Shown: positions 1 through 8,673, counted from the first letter of the stretch. The stretch: 54,777 nucleotides of DNA from Gemmatimonadaceae bacterium (GCA_025928335.1 JAICJQ010000007.1:1-54777); one strand, 5' to 3'. Translations and numbers: made by a program. Notes: generated by a model not told the origin, from the letters alone.

Positions 1-160
1 ACACCCTCCCCCGGCGGGGTGGTGGCGGCACCCCCCCCCCCCCACGCCGGTTCTTTCTTTCCACCGCCATCATTTTCCTCTTCGGACTCTGACCCCACCC
101 GCGCGTTATTGCGCCGCCTCGCAATGGGGCCGGGCCTTCCGGTCCCACCCCTAGCCGACT
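1..160. other. low-complexity left edge, no gene
   Basis: The first ~50 bases are runs of C and G, including a C-run of about 13, followed by pyrimidine-rich DNA. I see no reading frame with coding character before the permease start at 226. Together with similar runs at the other end of the window this looks like a contig edge, where base calls may be unreliable. Confidence 0.5.
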
Positions 161-168
161 TATGCCTT

Positions 169-189
169 ATACCTTGACCACTTAGGTAT
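169..189. promoter_or_regulatory. inverted repeat ahead of ADOP permease
   Basis: ATACCT and AGGTAT form 6-bp arms around a 9-bp spacer, 36 bases upstream of the permease start. A TTGACC that could serve as a -35 lies inside the repeat (174-179). PadR proteins bind dyads of this size, and a padR gene is in the same operon, so autoregulation through this site is a reasonable inference. No strong -10 follows at the right distance. Confidence 0.4.
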
Positions 190-225
190 CGCGGCCCAGA
201 TTCACGACATCTGCCAGGAGGCCGC

Positions 226-2889
226 TTGAGGCGAGTGTTCCGGGTAAGCTTTGGCGAGCGCGGCGTGCGCCGCGATGTCGCGAGCGAAATTGCGTTCCAC
301 ATCGACATGAGAACGCGCGAGTTGGTGGCGGCCGGAATGAGTCCCGAGCGCGCCCGCGCCGAGGCGATCGCCGTCTTCGGCGATTCGACACTCGTCGAGG
401 CCGCGATGCGCAACGAGCGACGCCGCGCGGTGCGGCGCAAGGACTGGAGAGACCACGCCGCCTCGGTCGCGCAGGACATCCGCTACGCCGTGCGCACGCT
501 CCGTCGCGCCCCGGGATTCACCGCGGCCGTCCTCGTGACACTGGCCCTCGGCATCGGCGCCAACACGGCGATCTTCAGTATGGTCAACGGCGTGCTGCTG
601 AGGCGTCTGCCATACGCCAATGGCGATCGTCTCGTCACGCTCGAACACCCGGTTCGGTCGCTCACTATCAGTGACATCGGATTCTCGCCCACCGAGGCGG
701 CGGACTTCCGCGCGTCGCTCTCGTCGCTCGACGGCGTCGCCGAATACCACTCGATGTCGTTCGATCTGCTCGGCCACGGCGAGCCGCGCCGTGTGCAGAC
801 CGGCGTGGTCTCGGCCGACTTCTTTGACGTACTCGGAGTCCGGCCGCTCCTTGGACGAGCGTTCATTCGGGGTGAGGACCAGGATGGCGCTGCTCCGGTG
901 CTGGTGTTGAGCTATCGCTTCTGGATGACCGCGCTCGGCGGCGATTCTTCGATCGTCGGCCAGACCTTCACGATGAACGACCGACAGCATCTCGTGATCG
1001 GCGTGCTTCCCCCGTTGCCGGCGTATCCCGATCGGAACGACGTCTGGATGCCGACCTCCTCCTGCCCATTCCGATCATCACCCAAGGTGAAGAGCACTCG
1101 GGCCGCGCGGATGGTCGCGATCGTCGGACGCGTCTCGCGGGGAAGGGAACCCGCCGACGCGCAGCGTGAAGCAGCCGCGGTCGAATCCCGCTGGCACACG
1201 GCGTACCCCGAGGCCTATACGGGCGGGGTCGCTGACGCCTCCATCAAGGTGACACCGCTTCGCGCCTCGATGACCGAGAGCGCCGCGCCGGCCTTTCTCG
1301 TGTTACTCGCCGTGGCTGGCCTCGTACTGCTCGTCGCGTGTATCAACGTCGCGCACCTCACGCTGGCTCGACACCTCGGGCGGCAACGCGAGCTCGCCAT
1401 TCGGACTGCAATCGGTGCGGGTCGACAACGTCTGCTTCGACAACTGCTCACTGAAAGCATTCTGCTATCGCTGACGGGCGGTGCGCTGGGGCTCGCCGGA
1501 GCAGCGGGCGTCATCGGTGCCTTGTCGCGCTACACGGCGCGGTTCACGCCGCGCGCCGAAGAGATCGTCCTCGACTGGCGGGTCGCCGCGTTCACGTTTG
1601 CTCTCGCCGCCGCGGCAGGAATCGCGTTCGGCGTGATCCCCGTCTTCGCGCAAGGCAAGGACGTGGTCTCCCGGTTACGCGATGGCGGCGCGACGACCAG
1701 CGGCAATGCGCGCGTTCGGCTGCGCGGTCTTCTCGTCATCGGAGAAGTTGCACTCGCTTTTGTGGTGCTCATGGGCGCGGGACTGATGATCCGGAGTTTC
1801 GCGCGCCTGGTGACCACGAGCCCGGGCTATGAGGCCCAGAACGTCGCAACGGCGCGCGTCGATCTCAACTTCACGAAGTACTCGACCCTCGACGCCATTC
1901 AGCGTTTTACAAACGACCTGATCGAGCGCCTGTCCGCCGACGGATCCGTGAAGGCGGTCGCGTTGGCGTCGGAATTTCCCGCGAGCAGCTCCAACGCACA
2001 GAACTTGGCGACGTTCGTGCTTCGCGACCGACAGGCTGCGGACAGCTCTCACCGCCCGAAGGCCGAAGTGAGTGTCGTCACGCGCGACTATTTCGCCGTG
2101 CTCGGCGTGCCGGTCGTCAGTGGCAGAACGTTTACTGCCGCGGACCGTGATACGGCGGCGCCGGTCGCCATGGTGAGTCGCAGCACCGCGCAGAAGTACT
2201 TTTCGGGAACCGATCCGGTCGGGAAGCAAATCTCCTTCAACGGAGAGAAATGGGCGACGATCATCGGTGTCGCCGGTGACGTGCGGCAGTTCGGCCCCGC
2301 CGCCGACGTGCCCGAACAGATCTATCTGCCGCTCACGTTGGCCAGAGCGCGCGACCTTCGCGTCCTCGTACGCGCCGGCACCGGCCCCACAACGACCTCG
2401 AACCTGATCCGCCAAGCGGTTCACCAGGTCGATCCGAACCAACCGGTTACCGACGTCGTGACTCTGGAGGACGCGCGCCGAGATGTCATCGCGTCCCCAC
2501 GCCTCACCACCGCCCTCCTCAGCGCGTTCGCGATCCTCGCGTTAGTGATTTCAGCCGCGGGACTGGGCGGCGTCATCGCGTACTCCGTCAGTCAACGCAC
2601 ACAGGAGTTCGGCATTCGCATGGCCCTTGGCGCCGAACGACAGACCATCCTCGTGCTCGTCGTTCGACAGGGTGTACGCCTCGTGCTGATCGGCGTCGTT
2701 CTTGGTGCCCTCGCCGCGCGAGCGACAACCCATTCGCTCACCGGTCTGCTATACGGCGTTCAAACGACCGATCCGCTGACATATATCGGTGTCGCGGTCG
2801 TGTTCCTCATCGTCGCTTTGCTTGCCTGCGCCGTGCCCGCGCGCCGCGCGACGGCAATCGACCCGGCCTCGACGATTCGCGCGAGCTGA
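226..2889 (+). CDS. ADOP-family orphan ABC permease (FtsX/MacB-like)
   Basis: Large inner-membrane permease of 887 residues in the 'acidobacterial duplicated orphan permease' family. The N-terminal ~90 residues are the soluble ADOP-specific region (RRVFRVSFGERGV, then EIAFHIDMRTRELVAAGMSP). The first membrane helix is near residues 98-125 (LALGIGANTAIFSMVNGVLL), followed by a periplasmic MacB_PCD domain. A helix cluster lies at about 355-525, then a second periplasmic domain and three C-terminal helices (about 763-875). The duplicated FtsX layout is complete. No ATPase gene is adjacent, as usual for this family, whose substrate is unknown. The start is TTG at 226, preceded by AGGAGG at 216-221; the GTG at 235 would cut off the conserved N-terminus. 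A PadR gene follows after 25 bases, probably in the same operon. Confidence 0.93.
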   Translation: MRRVFRVSFGERGVRRDVASEIAFHIDMRTRELVAAGMSPERARAEAIAVFGDSTLVEAAMRNERRRAVRRKDWRDHAASVAQDIRYAVRTLRRAPGFTAAVLVTLALGIGANTAIFSMVNGVLLRRLPYANGDRLVTLEHPVRSLTISDIGFSPTEAADFRASLSSLDGVAEYHSMSFDLLGHGEPRRVQTGVVSADFFDVLGVRPLLGRAFIRGEDQDGAAPVLVLSYRFWMTALGGDSSIVGQTFTMNDRQHLVIGVLPPLPAYPDRNDVWMPTSSCPFRSSPKVKSTRAARMVAIVGRVSRGREPADAQREAAAVESRWHTAYPEAYTGGVADASIKVTPLRASMTESAAPAFLVLLAVAGLVLLVACINVAHLTLARHLGRQRELAIRTAIGAGRQRLLRQLLTESILLSLTGGALGLAGAAGVIGALSRYTARFTPRAEEIVLDWRVAAFTFALAAAAGIAFGVIPVFAQGKDVVSRLRDGGATTSGNARVRLRGLLVIGEVALAFVVLMGAGLMIRSFARLVTTSPGYEAQNVATARVDLNFTKYSTLDAIQRFTNDLIERLSADGSVKAVALASEFPASSSNAQNLATFVLRDRQAADSSHRPKAEVSVVTRDYFAVLGVPVVSGRTFTAADRDTAAPVAMVSRSTAQKYFSGTDPVGKQISFNGEKWATIIGVAGDVRQFGPAADVPEQIYLPLTLARARDLRVLVRAGTGPTTTSNLIRQAVHQVDPNQPVTDVVTLEDARRDVIASPRLTTALLSAFAILALVISAAGLGGVIAYSVSQRTQEFGIRMALGAERQTILVLVVRQGVRLVLIGVVLGALAARATTHSLTGLLYGVQTTDPLTYIGVAVVFLIVALLACAVPARRATAIDPASTIRAS

Positions 2890-2914
2890 TCAACATCTCC
2901 AGGAGATCGACCCG

Positions 2915-3247
2915 ATGGGTGGCAGTGACTTGTTCGTTGGAACGCTCGACGTGCTGATTCTGAAAGCAGTGAGCCAGGGGCGAATGCACGGATATGCCAT
3001 CGGTCGCTGGATTCGTCAGACGACGAAAGACGCCCTCACCGTACAGGAGGGCGCGCTCTATCCGGCGCTGCATCGCCTCGAGCGCAAAGGCTTGCTCGAG
3101 GAAGATTGGGGCGTCAGCGAAACCGGGCGTGAGGCGAAGTACTACAAGATCACGGCGACCGGCCGTCGCCGCCTGCGCTCCGAGGCTGCCCGATGGAAGG
3201 AATACGCCGATGCCGTCGCGCTGGCTCTCGCGGCGGGCGAAGCATAG
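2915..3247 (+). CDS. PadR-family transcriptional regulator
   Basis: Winged-helix regulator of 110 residues. The PadR signature is plain: GTLDVLILKAVSQGRMHGYAIGR, then EGALYPALHRLERKGLLEEDWG and the KYYKITATGRRRL wing. ADOP permeases are very often paired with such a regulator, which usually represses its own operon. The start is ATG at 2915, with AGGAG at 2901-2905 (9-base spacer). A longer frame extends upstream into the permease gene but has no support. Here the regulator lies downstream of the permease, the reverse of the pair at 34-37 kb. Its ligand cannot be read from the sequence. Confidence 0.93.
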   Translation: MGGSDLFVGTLDVLILKAVSQGRMHGYAIGRWIRQTTKDALTVQEGALYPALHRLERKGLLEEDWGVSETGREAKYYKITATGRRRLRSEAARWKEYADAVALALAAGEA

Positions 3248-3278
3248 TTGATGACCAACCCACAATCCGGTGGTTCAG

Positions 3279-4187
3279 ATGATTCGTTTGCGCTCTTTAT
3301 CAACCGCAGTGACCGCGATCGTCATCGCTATTCTCCCGCGGGCGGTCGTCGCGCAGCGTGGTGACGACGATTCGGTCATCGTCTCGTCGGCGTGGCTCGC
3401 CAAGCATTTGTCCGATCCGAAGCTCGTGCTGCTCTACATCGGGCATGACACGGCATATGCGCGGGGCGAGCACATCCCCGGTGCCCGCTTCGTCGAATAC
3501 ACGGACATCGCCTCGCAACGCGACGGACTGTCCACCGAGCTTCCCGGGGTCGACAAGCTGAAAGACGTTTTCGAGGCTGCCGGTGTCTCGTCCAATTCGC
3601 GCGTCATCATCTACGGTGAGATGGCCCCGATGGCGTCGCGCGCGTTCTTCACTCTCGACTATCTCGGCAACGTGCATCCGTCGATCCTCGACGGCGGCAT
3701 CGCCAAGTGGAAACGGGAAGGCCGTCCTGTGACAACCGAAGTCACCAAGGTCGCGAAAGGATCATACGCGCCGGCGCCGCACCCGGAGCTGGTCGTCGAC
3801 GCCGCCTGGGTTCAGCCGCGCCTCGGAAAGCCGGGCACGGCACTGATCGATACACGCACCGACGGTGAGTTTGTCGGCGCCGGAGAGCGGCACGGCATGC
3901 CGAGCGAAGGTCACCTTCTGGGCGGACAGCAGCTCCAATGGGAGCAGCTTTTCAAGAACCCTAACGATGGCGAGTTCCTCGATCGACCGGCGCTCGCGAA
4001 GCTCTACGCCGAACGGGCCCATCCCGGTGATACCGTGGTTACCTACTGTTATGTCGGCTACCGCGCGAGCATGACCTATTTGGTCGCGCGCGCCCTCGGT
4101 TACCCGACGAGGCTCTACGACGGGTCATACCAGGATTGGGCCCGCCGAAACCTCCCGCTCGTCAGGGGGACGTCGCCCGAGCACTGA
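3279..4187 (+). CDS. exported sulfurtransferase (rhodanese, two-domain)
   Basis: 302-residue thiosulfate/3-mercaptopyruvate sulfurtransferase-like protein. It begins with a signal peptide (MIRLRSLSTAV...LPRAVVAQ), so it should act in the periplasm. Two rhodanese domains follow. The first (about 35-155) is catalytically empty, with GEMAPMASRAFF in the loop. The second (about 165-300) holds the active loop CYVGYRAS with Cys257. The family moves sulfane sulfur from thiosulfate or mercaptopyruvate to a thiol acceptor or cyanide. I chose ATG 3279, with GGTGG just upstream; a GTG at 3270 adds three residues in frame. The gene is 31 bases after padR and may be cotranscribed. The loop does not distinguish thiosulfate from mercaptopyruvate preference with certainty. 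Confidence 0.9.
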   Translation: MIRLRSLSTAVTAIVIAILPRAVVAQRGDDDSVIVSSAWLAKHLSDPKLVLLYIGHDTAYARGEHIPGARFVEYTDIASQRDGLSTELPGVDKLKDVFEAAGVSSNSRVIIYGEMAPMASRAFFTLDYLGNVHPSILDGGIAKWKREGRPVTTEVTKVAKGSYAPAPHPELVVDAAWVQPRLGKPGTALIDTRTDGEFVGAGERHGMPSEGHLLGGQQLQWEQLFKNPNDGEFLDRPALAKLYAERAHPGDTVVTYCYVGYRASMTYLVARALGYPTRLYDGSYQDWARRNLPLVRGTSPEH

Positions 4188-4206
4188 TCTCGTGTAGTTT
4201 TGTGGC

Positions 4207-4464
4207 GTGGACGTCCCTCGCCGCAAACCGGAAGACGACCCGCGGATCAAAGCCCGTATCGATGCCGCGGGTCGCTTTGGATTCACGCTCGGCTGCATCG
4301 CCGCCGTCGCCGCGGTGACGATCAATCTCATGCGCGCGCCGCGCCCCTACTCGCTCGTCAGCCTGGTGCTCGCGGTGCTGATGGCCGCGCTCAACGTGCC
4401 CTTCGGGATCATGCTTGGCCTGCTCGGCGAGCGCCTAACGCGCCCAAAGGACAAGCGGAAATAG
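4207..4464 (+). CDS. small membrane protein, hypothetical
   Basis: 85 residues starting at GTG 4207. A charged N-terminus (DVPRRKPEDDPRIKARIDAAG) is followed by two hydrophobic segments, about residues 23-42 and 48-74, and a basic C-terminal tail (RLTRPKDKRK). That suggests a two-helix membrane protein with both ends in the cytoplasm. I do not recognise the family. It lies 19 bases after the sulfurtransferase gene and converges on the dimethylargininase gene with a 4-base gap. Third codon positions are strongly G/C, which supports real coding. Confidence 0.65.
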   Translation: MDVPRRKPEDDPRIKARIDAAGRFGFTLGCIAAVAAVTINLMRAPRPYSLVSLVLAVLMAALNVPFGIMLGLLGERLTRPKDKRK

Positions 4465-4468
4465 CACC

Positions 4469-5257
4469 TCAGTCGCGCGAGTGCTCTTCGAACACGAGAC
4501 TCAAGCAGGTTACCCCTCCCTCGACTTTCGCGTACTCCGCGACGCCGACTGGGACTACCTCCCATCCTTCGCCCTCGAGCAGGGCGATCGTGTCCGGAAA
4601 CGCGTCCGACACAATGATCCGTTCTCCGATCACGAGAACGTCACCGGCCCACGGTTCGCTCTGCGGCACGTGAAGCAGCCGGTCCCGCGGCAGTGGCGAC
4701 ACGTCGATCCAGTCGCCGTTCACGAGGAAGCGCCCGTCTGGCAAGGCGCTGCACGCGCTTTTGAGGTGCAGGCAGCCGAAAACGGGGATGCTCGTGACCG
4801 CGTAGCCGAATTGCCCTGACAGTTCGGTGAGGGCCGAGATCCCCGCCTCGTTCGTGCGCTGGGATTCGCCGGCGTAGAGTTGCCGGCCGCTGCGGACGAT
4901 GTCGCCACCGTCGATCGTCGCCGGCGGGTCGACCCGCACGACGCGCCGGTACTCACGAAGCGTACGCTCGATCGCGCGCGGCTCGTCGCGTCGCGATGCC
5001 GCGCCCGGCGACATCATGATCGCCGCCTCGTCGAGCACCAACGCCGTGTCCTCGACGAACACCGAGTCGGGGTACTCGCGGTTCACCGCGAGCGGCACCA
5101 CGCGACAGCCGCACCGCCGCAACGCGTCGCAATACTGCTCGTGCTGCTCGAGCGCGATCGCGTAATCCACTGCTGCCTCGTCAGCGAACGTCCGCACCCC
5201 GAGATATAGCAGCGGCGATGGGACGTTCGTGACGGCGACGAGACGTGGTGACTGCAT
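4469..5257 (-). CDS. dimethylargininase (DDAH), amidinotransferase superfamily
   Basis: 262 residues, the usual length for bacterial N(G),N(G)-dimethylarginine dimethylaminohydrolase. The enzyme hydrolyses methylated arginines to citrulline plus methylamines. The catalytic set is in place: FVEDTA (Glu69/Asp70), DGGD near 117-120, the histidine in CLHLKSACS (His164) and the nucleophile in GGVTCLSL (Cys251). It is a cytoplasmic enzyme with no signal peptide. It stands alone between a convergent small gene and the M56 gene, which ends 40 bases upstream of its start on the same strand. Arginine deiminase is a relative but is longer. Activity on free arginine or a related guanidino compound cannot be excluded. 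Confidence 0.88.
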   Translation of the reverse strand: MQSPRLVAVTNVPSPLLYLGVRTFADEAAVDYAIALEQHEQYCDALRRCGCRVVPLAVNREYPDSVFVEDTALVLDEAAIMMSPGAASRRDEPRAIERTLREYRRVVRVDPPATIDGGDIVRSGRQLYAGESQRTNEAGISALTELSGQFGYAVTSIPVFGCLHLKSACSALPDGRFLVNGDWIDVSPLPRDRLLHVPQSEPWAGDVLVIGERIIVSDAFPDTIALLEGEGWEVVPVGVAEYAKVEGGVTCLSLVFEEHSRD

Positions 5258-5297
5258 GCGGGAGTAGTCTACCAGCCGACGCCTCCCGCGGTAGGCC

Positions 5298-7202
5298 TCA
5301 GTTCGGGTCCTTCATCAAGTTGAAGTTGAAGGGCATTTGAATCAGTTGCTTGACCGGCCGTCCGCCGACCTGCGCCGGATAGAACAGCATGTTCGGCAGC
5401 GACGCCTTCACGGTGTTCGTGAAGAGATCGTGCGTCGACTTGATCACCTTGAAGGTGTCCATGTCCGGATGCCCGAGTGTATCGAGCACGAACTGCACGA
5501 GGACTTGGCCTTCGATCTTCGCATCGCGAAGCTCGTCTGGATAACGCGGCGGCATGTTTCCCGGTTGCGGCGTGCCGGGTCTTTCAACCTGGAACTCGAA
5601 GTAGGTGGGATCTGCCTTCGTTGCCTCTGTCCTCCTCGCCTCCACGATCTGGCGAACCTCTTGCGCCTCGGCTGTCGCGCGGGGTCGCGAGTAGATGGTG
5701 ACGAGTGTGTCCGGATTGCCCGTGAGCGGATTCACGCGCGCGGCGCGCGGTTGGGGTACGCCGTCAATGACGATCAATGGATCACCGTCAGGACGCGCGC
5801 GGCCGACGGAATCGAGACGAATCCGGACCACGTCGCGCTCCGGCGCCCGCGTGGCTGCAGGTTCCGCGGGCGGAAGTGCCGTCGTCACCACCGCAGCTGT
5901 GACGTGCACACCAGGATTGCTCGCCGGAACGGCCGTCACGACCACCGTGCCCGGTGGCACCGAGGCGATGTCGGTCGCCGACTTGTTGCTCATCACGAAA
6001 AGGAACGGCAGCCGCACAGTCGCTCGCGGACTGAGACGCCACTTGGCGAGCGCCTGGCGTACCGATGCCGCGAACAGATCGTGCGTCGTCGCCACGACGC
6101 GCATCGACGCCGTATCGGGTATCCCGTTCTCATCCGTCGAAATCTCGACGACGACTGATCCCTCGACCCCCGCCGCGCGAAGCGTTTCGGGATACCGCGG
6201 CGCCGGGTTGCCCTGCTGGTAGCGAACGTCGGGTCGGGCTGGCAGAGCGTTCGTGGCGATCTCCGAGCCCATTGTCTTTACCGCGCGCATCGTGGTTGCA
6301 CCGGCCGACCGAAGCGAGCCGGCGAGCGTTACCGCGCCGGCGGCGAGCACGGTTCCTCCGACAACCGTCCAACGCGCGATCCGTCGTGTCGTGTTCCGCA
6401 TCTCGAGTATCCTCCGTTCCAATTGAGTCGCCGGCTCCGCGAGCATCGGCGCAAAAAGTGTCGGCGCGACGCTTCGACGTTGAGCGATCGTGAGCATCAG
6501 CAATCCGTATCGTTCGGGCGTCGGATGGGCGCGCAGCACGCGCGCGTCACAATCGAGCTCGATTGCCAATCGAAGTCGTCGCGCTTGAATCCAGAGCACC
6601 GGATTCCACGGCATCAGACACACGCCGGCTGCCGCTCCGAACAAGAGGAACGGGTCGCGCGCGCTCCGATGCTCTTCCTCGTGTCGCAGCACCAGCGCAC
6701 GCAACGGCGCGTCGAGGCCGAGAATCCACTCCGGCAAAACGACGTTCATCGAACGCAGACCAACGACCGCCGGCCCGACGTTCGGCGATACGCAAACCGT
6801 CATTCCGTCGAGCTCCTCGCGACGCCACCGCCGGCCTGCCCGCCGCAGCGTGGCGACGCCGCTCCCTAACCGCACGAGCAACAATGCGCTCAACGCGGCC
6901 CAGAGCACGACCAAAGCGCGGTCGATCTGTTCCCCGCGCAGCGGAGTTCGCGCGGCGGGAACGATGGCTTCAGGTCCGGGAACGGTGATGGTGAAGGCCG
7001 CCACCGTCACGGGGAGCGCCGCATCGGCGCTGACTCGGCGCAAGCCCGTAACGGCGGGCCAAGCGAGCGACAGCGTCATGGCGACGACCCAGAGCATTCG
7101 CCGCGGGCGACCACGCGCGACGACGACGCGCTCGAGCGCGTGCGCCGCGACCGTGAACAGCGCGCTCACGGCGACGGCATACAGCATCCAGGAGCCGATC
7201 AT
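5298..7202 (-). CDS. M56 (BlaR1/MecR1-type) sensor peptidase with two TonB C-terminal domains
   Basis: 634 residues. The N-terminal half is an M56 membrane peptidase: helices near 5-22, 37-52 and 95-113, the zinc site HEEEH at 174-178 (LRHEEEHRSARDP), and a further helix near 275-295. In BlaR1/MecR1 the C-terminal sensor is a penicillin-binding domain. Here it is replaced by two copies of the TonB C-terminal fold: RYPETLRAAGVEGSVVVEI... (about 325-405) and RYPDELRDAKIEGQVLVQF... (about 545-634), joined by a Pro/Ala/Thr-rich linker. The start codon overlaps the blaI stop (ATGA), so the two are translationally coupled. The likely role is to sense an envelope signal and inactivate the BlaI repressor. 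Whether the TonB domains bind an outer-membrane partner or only sense is unknown. Confidence 0.9.
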   Translation of the reverse strand: MIGSWMLYAVAVSALFTVAAHALERVVVARGRPRRMLWVVAMTLSLAWPAVTGLRRVSADAALPVTVAAFTITVPGPEAIVPAARTPLRGEQIDRALVVLWAALSALLLVRLGSGVATLRRAGRRWRREELDGMTVCVSPNVGPAVVGLRSMNVVLPEWILGLDAPLRALVLRHEEEHRSARDPFLLFGAAAGVCLMPWNPVLWIQARRLRLAIELDCDARVLRAHPTPERYGLLMLTIAQRRSVAPTLFAPMLAEPATQLERRILEMRNTTRRIARWTVVGGTVLAAGAVTLAGSLRSAGATTMRAVKTMGSEIATNALPARPDVRYQQGNPAPRYPETLRAAGVEGSVVVEISTDENGIPDTASMRVVATTHDLFAASVRQALAKWRLSPRATVRLPFLFVMSNKSATDIASVPPGTVVVTAVPASNPGVHVTAAVVTTALPPAEPAATRAPERDVVRIRLDSVGRARPDGDPLIVIDGVPQPRAARVNPLTGNPDTLVTIYSRPRATAEAQEVRQIVEARRTEATKADPTYFEFQVERPGTPQPGNMPPRYPDELRDAKIEGQVLVQFVLDTLGHPDMDTFKVIKSTHDLFTNTVKASLPNMLFYPAQVGGRPVKQLIQMPFNFNLMKDPN

Positions 7203-7582
7203 CGCTTGGTCCTCCCCTTTTTCTCTTGCGTGGAGAGCAGAGCACGGAGTCGTCGCAGATCGTCGGCCGAGAGTTGCTCGTCTTCGACGAGCTGGGTGAT
7301 CAATTGTTCGGGGGAGCCGTGAAACAGCTTGTCGACGACGCGCGCCAGCGCGCTGCGCCGCGCCGTCTTCCGCGCGACGCGCGGGTGGTAGCGGTGCGCC
7401 TTCCCCTCGCTGGTGTGGTGGACGAGTTCCTTCGCCTCGAGATTCCGAAGGATCGTCAGGACGGTGGTGTAGGCGAGATCGGCAGGGAGCTTATCGCGCA
7501 CCTCGGCGACGGTCCCTGAACCCAGATCCCACAGCACGCCCATGACATCGAGCTCACGATCGCCAAGCACAAAATCGTCCAT
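7199..7582 (-). CDS. BlaI/MecI-family repressor
   Basis: 127-residue winged-helix repressor with the BlaI hallmarks: LGDRELDVMGVLWDLGSGTVAEVRDKL, YTTVLTILRNLEAKELVHH (recognition helix) and HRYHPRVARKTARRSALARVVDKLFHGSPEQLITQLV (dimerisation half). In this family the repressor holds its own operon off until the M56 partner is activated and it is cleaved. The partner gene follows with a 4-base overlap. A promoter with two TAGTACTA boxes lies directly upstream (7592-7639). The start is ATG at 7582. The tail KKGRTKR is basic. Confidence 0.95.
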   Translation of the reverse strand: MDDFVLGDRELDVMGVLWDLGSGTVAEVRDKLPADLAYTTVLTILRNLEAKELVHHTSEGKAHRYHPRVARKTARRSALARVVDKLFHGSPEQLITQLVEDEQLSADDLRRLRALLSTQEKKGRTKR

Positions 7583-7591
7583 CGGGCCGCC

Positions 7592-7639
7592 TTAGTACTA
7601 AGGTGATAGTACTATGCGGCCCTTGGACGTGTTTGTCAA
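7592..7639 (-). promoter_or_regulatory. promoter and BlaI operator of the blaI-M56 operon
   Basis: Reading on the minus strand, a perfect -35 TTGACA (7639-7634) is followed by exactly 17 bases and a -10 CATAGT (7616-7611). Two copies of the 8-bp palindrome TAGTACTA lie at 7607-7614 and 7593-7600, 14 bp apart, forming a larger dyad. One copy overlaps the -10 and the other covers the expected start site. The start codon is 10 bases beyond the last box. The boxes resemble published BlaI-family operators and would block RNA polymerase directly. A further imperfect dyad, CTAT-GACG-ATAG, lies just upstream at 7640-7651. Confidence 0.8.
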
Positions 7640-7656
7640 CTATGACGATAGTAGGG

Positions 7657-8460
7657 TCAGCTCTTCGTGACGGTGACGCGGTACTGCGTTACGAGGGGTC
7701 CATCGCGACCTGGTCGCGTGATGGGATAGAGCGCGATCGCGCCTCCATCGCCGAGCGGAATGCGAGCGCCGCGCTCGCTCAACTCCGTAAACAGATCGCC
7801 CTGACGGACGATGCCGCCGTCTGGAATCGCGCGCATCGCCGAATCGGCGCGCGCTCCGTACACCGACGGAAGAGTCGTTCGGACGAGACGCTCGAATCGT
7901 TCCGGGACACGCGTGCGCGCCCCGGCAAAGTCGAACGACAGAACGACGACGCTGTCATGCCGAGTTGCCGTCATTCCACCGGCCAGAGTCGTCGTCCCCT
8001 CGGGAACGAGCGGCTTGAGTGCCGCTGACGCCGACACGGGCGGGATCGGCGGAGTGGGGGTGGGTGCCGTCGGTGCAACGACCGGCGTCGGACTGGGCGT
8101 AGGCGCGGCCACCGAGTCGTTCGTCGCGTTCGCGATCGCCACTGGCTGCCGCGCCGAAACGCGCGACGCGACCTGTCGCGTCGTGGTGTGTCGGCGCAGG
8201 GTGACGGCACCGATGGTTCCCACGGAACCGAGCACCAGAAGAACGGCCGATAGTGCGCTACCGCGCAACATCAACCGCCGGCGACGTGCTTTCGCGATCA
8301 GCCGAGCCTCGTGACGGCAGTGCAGGCAGACCTTCGTGCCTGGCCGCTGCTCGTGCTGACAGCTTTCAGGGGAGGGGAGGGGGGAGGGCGGCGCCACTGT
8401 CTGTATCCCGGAGCGACTGACGTCTCTCGGACGAGCTAGACAACGGCGCCGCAACTCCAC
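7657..8460 (-). CDS. hypothetical membrane-anchored protein with zinc-ribbon-like start
   Basis: About 267 residues if GTG 8460 is the start, which is uncertain because no good ribosome site is visible. The N-terminal region has a cysteine/histidine cluster (CQHEQRPGTKVCLHCRHEAR) that looks like a degenerate zinc ribbon, then basic residues and one membrane helix (about 66-86, ALSAVLLVLGSVGTIGAV). A Pro/Thr/Ala-rich linker follows (TPSPTPVVAPTAPTPTPPIPP). The C-terminal domain of about 110 residues (TRHDSVVVLSFDFAG...) would be extracytoplasmic. I do not recognise that domain. The gene ends just beyond the blaI promoter, transcribed in the same direction. Function unknown. Confidence 0.7.
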   Translation of the reverse strand: MELRRRCLARPRDVSRSGIQTVAPPSPLPSPESCQHEQRPGTKVCLHCRHEARLIAKARRRRLMLRGSALSAVLLVLGSVGTIGAVTLRRHTTTRQVASRVSARQPVAIANATNDSVAAPTPSPTPVVAPTAPTPTPPIPPVSASAALKPLVPEGTTTLAGGMTATRHDSVVVLSFDFAGARTRVPERFERLVRTTLPSVYGARADSAMRAIPDGGIVRQGDLFTELSERGARIPLGDGGAIALYPITRPGRDGPLVTQYRVTVTKS

Positions 8461-8519
8461 GAATGCCTTTCACCGTATGATTTGCGTTCGCGCCGACTGT
8501 TTTGGTCGTGTGACTCACG

Positions 8520-8603
8520 TCACCCGGCCAGCTTCTTCATGGTACGGCTCAGCTTGTTGAGGCCGCCAGGTGAGCGCGCCTTGTCGCGCCGTACCCGCGA
8601 CAT
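8520..8603 (-). CDS. possible 27-residue basic small protein
   Basis: A very short frame begins at ATG 8603 and ends in GLNKLSRTMKKLAG. Seven of 27 residues are Lys or Arg at a glance, and nearly all third codon positions are G or C, as in the real genes here. A weak GTGAG precedes it by a few bases. It sits in the 213-base gap between two minus-strand genes. It could equally be chance in GC-rich DNA. Confidence 0.25.
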   Translation of the reverse strand: MSRVRRDKARSPGGLNKLSRTMKKLAG

Positions 8604-8673
8604 GCGGGCTCACGCTATTGCAAACCTCGGACACGAAATGGGGCGTTGGTCTCACGCCGCGCATCAAGAAGTC

